A stretch of DNA of 38,020 bases from Chitinophagales bacterium. Its GTDB lineage: Bacteria > Bacteroidota > Bacteroidia > Chitinophagales > CAIOSU01. The notes under the pieces are model-generated. The model searched no databases. It was not told the origin of the DNA and saw nothing but the letters and a program-made list of their open reading frames with translations. Each line of letters begins with the position of its first letter. The first letter of the stretch is position 1. The DNA lies in assembly GCA_040877935.1 (NCBI GenBank), contig JBBDNB010000009.1, positions 1-38,020 of the forward strand, written 5' to 3'. The position numbers and the translations under genes were made by a program. Of this stretch, positions 34,519-38,020 are shown in pieces.

Positions 34519-34548
34519 TTTGCTGTTTTAAATTAAATTCTATATTTG
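34519..34548 (+). promoter_or_regulatory. Promoter of the DUF2795 gene
   Basis: TTTG at 34519-34522 and TATATTTG at 34541-34548 fit the Bacteroidetes -33 (TTTG) and -7 (TAnnTTTG) elements with an 18-nt spacer. The ATG follows 22 bp later. It is the best-formed promoter in the window. Confidence 0.65.
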
Positions 34549-34570
34549 CGGAAATTTTAAAGCAGCATTT

Positions 34571-34792
34571 ATGTACTGGACATTAGAATTAGCGTCACAT
34601 TTAGAAGATGCTCCTTTTCCATCTATGAAAGACGAATTGATTGATTATGCCATTCGGTCCGGTGCTCCTGTAGAGGTGATTGAGAACTTACAGGAACTCG
34701 AGGATGAAGGTGAAATCTATGAAGGAATGGAAGATATCTGGCCAGATTATCCAACTTCAGATGACTTCTTTTTTGATGAAGATGAGTACTGA
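34571..34792 (+). CDS. DUF2795 family protein
   Basis: The 73-residue acidic protein (MYWTLELASHLEDAPFPSMK, then DELIDYAIRSGAPVEVIENL, ending DDFFFDEDEY) matches the short DUF2795-type proteins that are highly conserved across Bacteroidota. Their function is unknown; the very acidic C-terminus (DIWPDYPTSDDFFF) is typical. It has its own strong promoter and is monocistronic. Convergent with the receiver-like gene. Confidence 0.9.
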   Translation: MYWTLELASHLEDAPFPSMKDELIDYAIRSGAPVEVIENLQELEDEGEIYEGMEDIWPDYPTSDDFFFDEDEY

Positions 34793-34868
34793 AAATTATC
34801 GCTCATTTTAAAGGAGTGGACTGCGGTATTTTTACCAATTTCAATTTGTTTTTAACACAGACTTTGCT

Positions 34869-35237
34869 CTAATTTTGAGCAAGGAGTTCACGGATTTTTT
34901 GCTCAATTGTATGGTATACTTTTTGTTGTTCTACATAAGCAGTGGCACCTGATGCTAAAATTTTCTCAATCAATTGAGGATCTTTGTATGTGCCTATTAC
35001 AAGCAATGGAATAGTTTTAGGTAGCCGGGCAGATATGAATTTCAGGATTTTCATATTTCCACTATCCCAATCAGACAAATTAAGGATACACAAATTTGTT
35101 TCGGGTATTTCAATATCGGTAAACGTATTTTGACGTATCCAAATTGAAGTGAGCTGAATATTTTCGATTTGGGCTGCTAATTCTACAATAGTTTGAGAAC
35201 CTGCCGTGTTTTTCCCAATAAAAATCACTTTACCCAT
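34869..35237 (-). CDS. Degenerate receiver-like (pseudo-receiver) protein
   Basis: From the ATG at 35237 the product is 122 residues (MGKVIFIGKNTAGSQTIVEL). An ATG at 35327 would add 30 residues that do not fit a receiver fold. The pattern is that of a CheY-like domain: hydrophobic strands around CILNLSDWD (50-58) and IPLLVIGTYKDPQLIEKILA (76-95), then SGATAYVEQQ (96-105). The acidic pair after strand 1 is missing (GKNT), the phospho-acceptor position is Asn53 or nearby, and the conserved Lys appears replaced (VEQQ). It may work without phosphorylation or bind the neighbouring kinase or regulator. This assignment is from pattern only. Confidence 0.65.
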   Translation of the reverse strand: MGKVIFIGKNTAGSQTIVELAAQIENIQLTSIWIRQNTFTDIEIPETNLCILNLSDWDSGNMKILKFISARLPKTIPLLVIGTYKDPQLIEKILASGATAYVEQQKVYHTIEQKIRELLAQN

Positions 35238-35358
35238 AGCACCTGTTTCAATAATCTGCTCAAAGTAAAACAAGTACTTGAAAAAAGATATCGGCATTTG
35301 CAGTATATTACATATTGGCAAAAACACCTACCACAGTAATATAAACACCTATTTTAAG

Positions 35359-36018
35359 TTATTTTTTTCTTTTGAACAGCTCTTTTTCCATAGCATAGCG
35401 TACCAGGCCTGCTGTGTTTCTGGCACCTACTTTCTCAAGTAGATTTCTTCGGTGTGCATCGACAGTTCTTACACTGATAAAGAGTTTTTCAGCTATTTCC
35501 TGGTTGGTAAATTCTTTCACAATGTACTCCAATACTTCAAGTTCGCGGTCTGTGAGCGGAACAAGAGTTGAATCAGATTCAACGCGCCTCCCTTTTTGCC
35601 CTATCAAATCCATCATAATAGATTTAGTTGCATCTTCTGAAAAATAGAATTTGCCTTCGCTTACATGATTGATGGCATTGAGCAATTCTTCTTTGCCGGA
35701 ATTTTTAAGAACATAGCCTGAGGCTCCAGCTTTTAATACCTTTTTTATATGCTCATCTTCATTAAGCATACTCAGGATTAAAATTTTCATTTCCGGAAAA
35801 TCAGCCTTTATTTTTTCAGTACATTCTATGCCATCTATTACTGGCATATTGATATCCATCAATATCAAGTCAATATTATCTTTTGACTCATTCACTTTTT
35901 CTATAGCCTGTTGTCCATTTTCAGCCTCGTAAACAATATTTACATTATCATCATCTAGAAACAGAGATTTAATTCCATCTCTCACAATTTGATGATCATC
36001 AACCAAAAGTATATTCAT
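35359..36018 (-). CDS. NarL/FixJ-type response regulator
   Basis: The 219-residue regulator has a receiver domain with acidic D7/D8 (LLVDDHQIV), phospho-acceptor Asp55 (LILMDINMPV), Ser83 and Lys105 (YVLKNSG). A LuxR-type HTH spans about 151-212 (LTDRELEVLEYIVKEFTNQE, KLFISVRTVDAHRRNLLEKV). Its ATG overlaps the kinase gene's end by 20 bp, so the pair is translationally coupled. HisKA_3 kinases with NarL-type regulators are a standard pairing. The target genes are not known. Confidence 0.96.
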   Translation of the reverse strand: MNILLVDDHQIVRDGIKSLFLDDDNVNIVYEAENGQQAIEKVNESKDNIDLILMDINMPVIDGIECTEKIKADFPEMKILILSMLNEDEHIKKVLKAGASGYVLKNSGKEELLNAINHVSEGKFYFSEDATKSIMMDLIGQKGRRVESDSTLVPLTDRELEVLEYIVKEFTNQEIAEKLFISVRTVDAHRRNLLEKVGARNTAGLVRYAMEKELFKRKK

Positions 36019-37798
36019 AGTTTTTATTTTTATCGATTAAAGGTATTGCAATTGTTATTAATGTTCCTTTCCCAGGTGATGAATCTATCTCAAGCTTACC
36101 ACTCATACTTTTAACCCGGTTTGCTATACTTCTTAAACCCAAACCATTTTGGTCATATTTAAGCTTATCAGTTAAAAAGCCTTTCCCATTATCTTCAACT
36201 GTAAATATAAGCTCATCTTTATGGCAAATAAGCTGGACTATTATTTTAGTTGGTTTGGCATATTTTAAAGCATTGTTTATTGCTTCCTGGGTAATTCTGT
36301 ACAAATTCATTTCTCCCTGGGCATCAAGTGAAATCTTTTTAGAATTGTGGTAAAAATTAAGCTCTATCGGCAATGATTTGCTGATGTTATTAATAAGTGA
36401 TTCTATGGATAATATAAGCCCAAAATCCTCTATTGCTTTGGGCATTAAATTCTGTGCTATGCTTCTGCTTTCATCAATTGCTTGTTGTAAAAATTTGAGG
36501 CCGAGTTCAAAACGAGCCATTTTTTTGCTCTCAAGATGGGTGTCTGCCTTAATGGAGTTTAAATTTAAGTTTGCAGCAGTGAGATACTGTGCCAGTCCAT
36601 CATGAATTTCTTTTGCTATGCGGTGTCTCTCCTTGTCTTCGCCTCTTATGAAAGAACTTAAAATTTCTTTTTCAGATTCCTTTTGATCAGAAATATCCTC
36701 ATACATTATAACAATATTCTTAATATTTTTATCTGATTTAAAAATGGGATACATCCTGGCTTTAAACCATCTTCTCACATCTGAATCCAGACCATCTTCT
36801 CTGGGGTCGTACTCAAATTCAGGGGTTTCAATTATTTCTCCTTTAAAAGCTCTTTCAATATATGGAAGAATTCCCAGTTCATAAAAATGTCTTGATTCAA
36901 GGATATTGTATGTGCCTATCAAATCGCTGGGCTTGAGTTTCCAAACAGATTCAAACTCTTTGTTGGCTTCTTCTAAATAACCTTCAGTATTATATATTTC
37001 AATAGCAAATGGGGCTTGTTCTATCAATTGCCTGAATCGCTGTTCACTCTCAATGATCTTTTGATGATATACCTTTTCTTTTGTAATATCCCTAATAATT
37101 GACACTCTGAATTTTTGTCCTTCATCTTCAATATTTTTTCCAGAAATATGCGCATAAAATTTAGTGCCGTCTTTTCGTATACCCACTCCTTCATAAGGTT
37201 TTTCTATTCCCTGGTTGAGGTGCTTATAAACCAGCCGGGTAGTGGCTTCATCAAATGCAAGATTCAAGACATTTTTTCCGTACAACTCTTCTTTAGCATA
37301 GCCAAACAAGGTGCCAAAAGCACGATTTACTTCAACGATCCGCATATCTTTACTTACACATACACCTTCTTCAGTTACATCAGAAAGCCTTCTGTATCGC
37401 GCTTCATTAAACCGTGCCAATTGCTCCTTATCCTTTAATTCCTGGATATCTATGCAAGCACCAAACCACTTTTCTAAAGTGTTTTCTTTATTAAATATTG
37501 GAATTCCCTTAACCAGTAATAAATGATAGCGCCCATCCTTTCTGTTAAATATGCGCAAATGATCTTCAAAAACAGGTGATTTAATTTCATTCGAATCACT
37601 TATGCTTTGTTTGATCTTGTCCAGGTCATCAGGATGTACAGCTGCCATCCAACCTAAGCCTTTGTATTCTGCTTTTGTTTGACCTGTAAATTCAGACCAG
37701 CCCTTCTGCTCCGTCAGCATTTCACCATTGGGAGTCAAACTCCATGTAATAGATGACAGAGCTGCTAGTAATTGTTTGTATGAATTTTCTGAAACCAA
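35999..37798 (-). CDS. PAS-domain sensor histidine kinase (HisKA_3)
   Basis: The 599-residue kinase has three PAS/PAC domains at about 10-125 (LEKWFGACIDIQELKDKEQL), 127-243 (IVEVNRAFGTLFGYAKEELY) and 250-372. A HisKA_3 dimerisation domain follows with phospho-acceptor His399 in ERHRIAKEIHDGLAQYL, then HATPase_c (EAINNALKYAKPTKI, VEDNGKGF, GLGLRSIANRVKSM). No transmembrane segment is seen, so it is probably a cytosolic sensor of a small ligand or redox state. The start is TTG at 37798; a stop lies three codons upstream and the next in-frame ATG would remove 26 residues of the first PAS domain. Confidence 0.95.
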   Translation of the reverse strand: MVSENSYKQLLAALSSITWSLTPNGEMLTEQKGWSEFTGQTKAEYKGLGWMAAVHPDDLDKIKQSISDSNEIKSPVFEDHLRIFNRKDGRYHLLLVKGIPIFNKENTLEKWFGACIDIQELKDKEQLARFNEARYRRLSDVTEEGVCVSKDMRIVEVNRAFGTLFGYAKEELYGKNVLNLAFDEATTRLVYKHLNQGIEKPYEGVGIRKDGTKFYAHISGKNIEDEGQKFRVSIIRDITKEKVYHQKIIESEQRFRQLIEQAPFAIEIYNTEGYLEEANKEFESVWKLKPSDLIGTYNILESRHFYELGILPYIERAFKGEIIETPEFEYDPREDGLDSDVRRWFKARMYPIFKSDKNIKNIVIMYEDISDQKESEKEILSSFIRGEDKERHRIAKEIHDGLAQYLTAANLNLNSIKADTHLESKKMARFELGLKFLQQAIDESRSIAQNLMPKAIEDFGLILSIESLINNISKSLPIELNFYHNSKKISLDAQGEMNLYRITQEAINNALKYAKPTKIIVQLICHKDELIFTVEDNGKGFLTDKLKYDQNGLGLRSIANRVKSMSGKLEIDSSPGKGTLITIAIPLIDKNKNYEYTFG

Positions 37799-37927
37799 GC
37801 AATGCTAATGTTAAATAATAAATTACCCGATGATTATTCGCACAGGAATTTAAGAACTTTATTTGAATAATATTAATCATGAGTCAATTCTTTCATAATA
37901 CAATTGATTGAATTTGATCGTACAATT

Positions 37928-37960
37928 AAAAAAGCCCCGTCATTTATTTGACGGGGCTTT
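37928..37960 (-). terminator. Strong terminator of the gene at the right edge
   Basis: AAAGCCCCGTCA (37931-37942) pairs perfectly with TGACGGGGCTTT (37949-37960) around a 6-nt loop. On the minus strand it is followed by a long T-run (complement of 37928-37933). It lies 23 bp beyond the minus-strand stop at 37984. It could also work from the left. Confidence 0.9.
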
Positions 37961-37983
37961 AATTTTCTATGTCCTGTTTTTAC

Positions 37984-38020
37984 TTATTTATAGATGTGTA
38001 TCCATGCATCCTGGAAATCG
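37984..38020 (-). CDS. 3' end of a gene cut by the window edge
   Basis: On the minus strand the frame reads DFQDAWIHIYK followed by a stop at 37986-37984. The strong terminator a few bases downstream supports a real gene end. Too little is visible to identify it. Confidence 0.45.
   Translation of the reverse strand, partial: DFQDAWIHIYK

Noticed and set aside
34864-34882. TTGCTC/GAGCAA hairpin as a terminator of the receiver-like gene
   Set aside because: The stem spans the stop codon of that gene and no T-run follows on either strand, so it is probably chance.

Overview
The window looks like a chromosomal segment of a low-GC Bacteroidota (Bacteroidetes) bacterium. The evidence is C-terminal type IX secretion (T9SS) sorting domains, acidic-tailed lipoproteins, Fib_succ_major (FISUMP) domains, delta-60 and SBBP-like propellers, a PEP carboxykinase of the ATP type, a small MYWTLELAS-type DUF2795 protein, and promoter -7 boxes of the Bacteroidetes form TAnnTTTG. 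The species cannot be named from the sequence alone.

Layout. (1) 1-2284: the N-terminal part of a large secreted HYR/PKD repeat protein on the minus strand, cut by the window edge, with near-identical 252-bp tandem repeats. (2) 2978-9444: ordinary genes pckA and dprA, then a divergent 1074-residue M1 metallopeptidase whose C-terminal third looks like an Omp85-type beta-barrel. A vestige of a type B T9SS sorting domain lies just behind it. (3) 9603-20768: eleven tightly packed minus-strand genes, all predicted to be secreted, lipidated or membrane-anchored. In transcription order they are a Cys-rich EGF-like lipoprotein, a lipocalin-like lipoprotein, a small exported protein, a FISUMP lipoprotein, a T9SS-sorted small protein, a collagen/C1q-like fibre protein, an Ig-like lipoprotein, a second FISUMP lipoprotein, an SBBP propeller protein, an M43 metalloprotease and a small lipoprotein. 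A stand-alone LuxR-type HTH gene (20875-21144) precedes them on the same strand. (4) 21463-27701: the divergent unit, made of a delta-60 T9SS surface protein, a propeller-type HisKA_2 sensor kinase and a LytTR response regulator. Regions 3 and 4 together look like a sensing-and-surface-assembly locus and are the strongest candidate here for an undescribed system.

(5) 27702-28542: a small accessory patch with a perfect 22-bp palindrome, a complete orphan HicB-like gene, a truncated second copy of it, and two overlapping small ORFs between the copies. (6) 28669-34792: housekeeping genes: menB (type II, with its own Asp), a ChaN-like protein, a deoxynucleoside kinase with trpS, then the tight cluster plsC-gatC-ABC ATPase-cobalamin adenosyltransferase, and a DUF2795 gene. 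(7) 34869-37798: a degenerate receiver-like protein, a NarL-type response regulator and a three-PAS HisKA_3 kinase on the minus strand. The right edge holds a strong terminator and what is probably the last codons of another minus-strand gene.

No rRNA, tRNA, CRISPR array, transposase or integrase was recognised.
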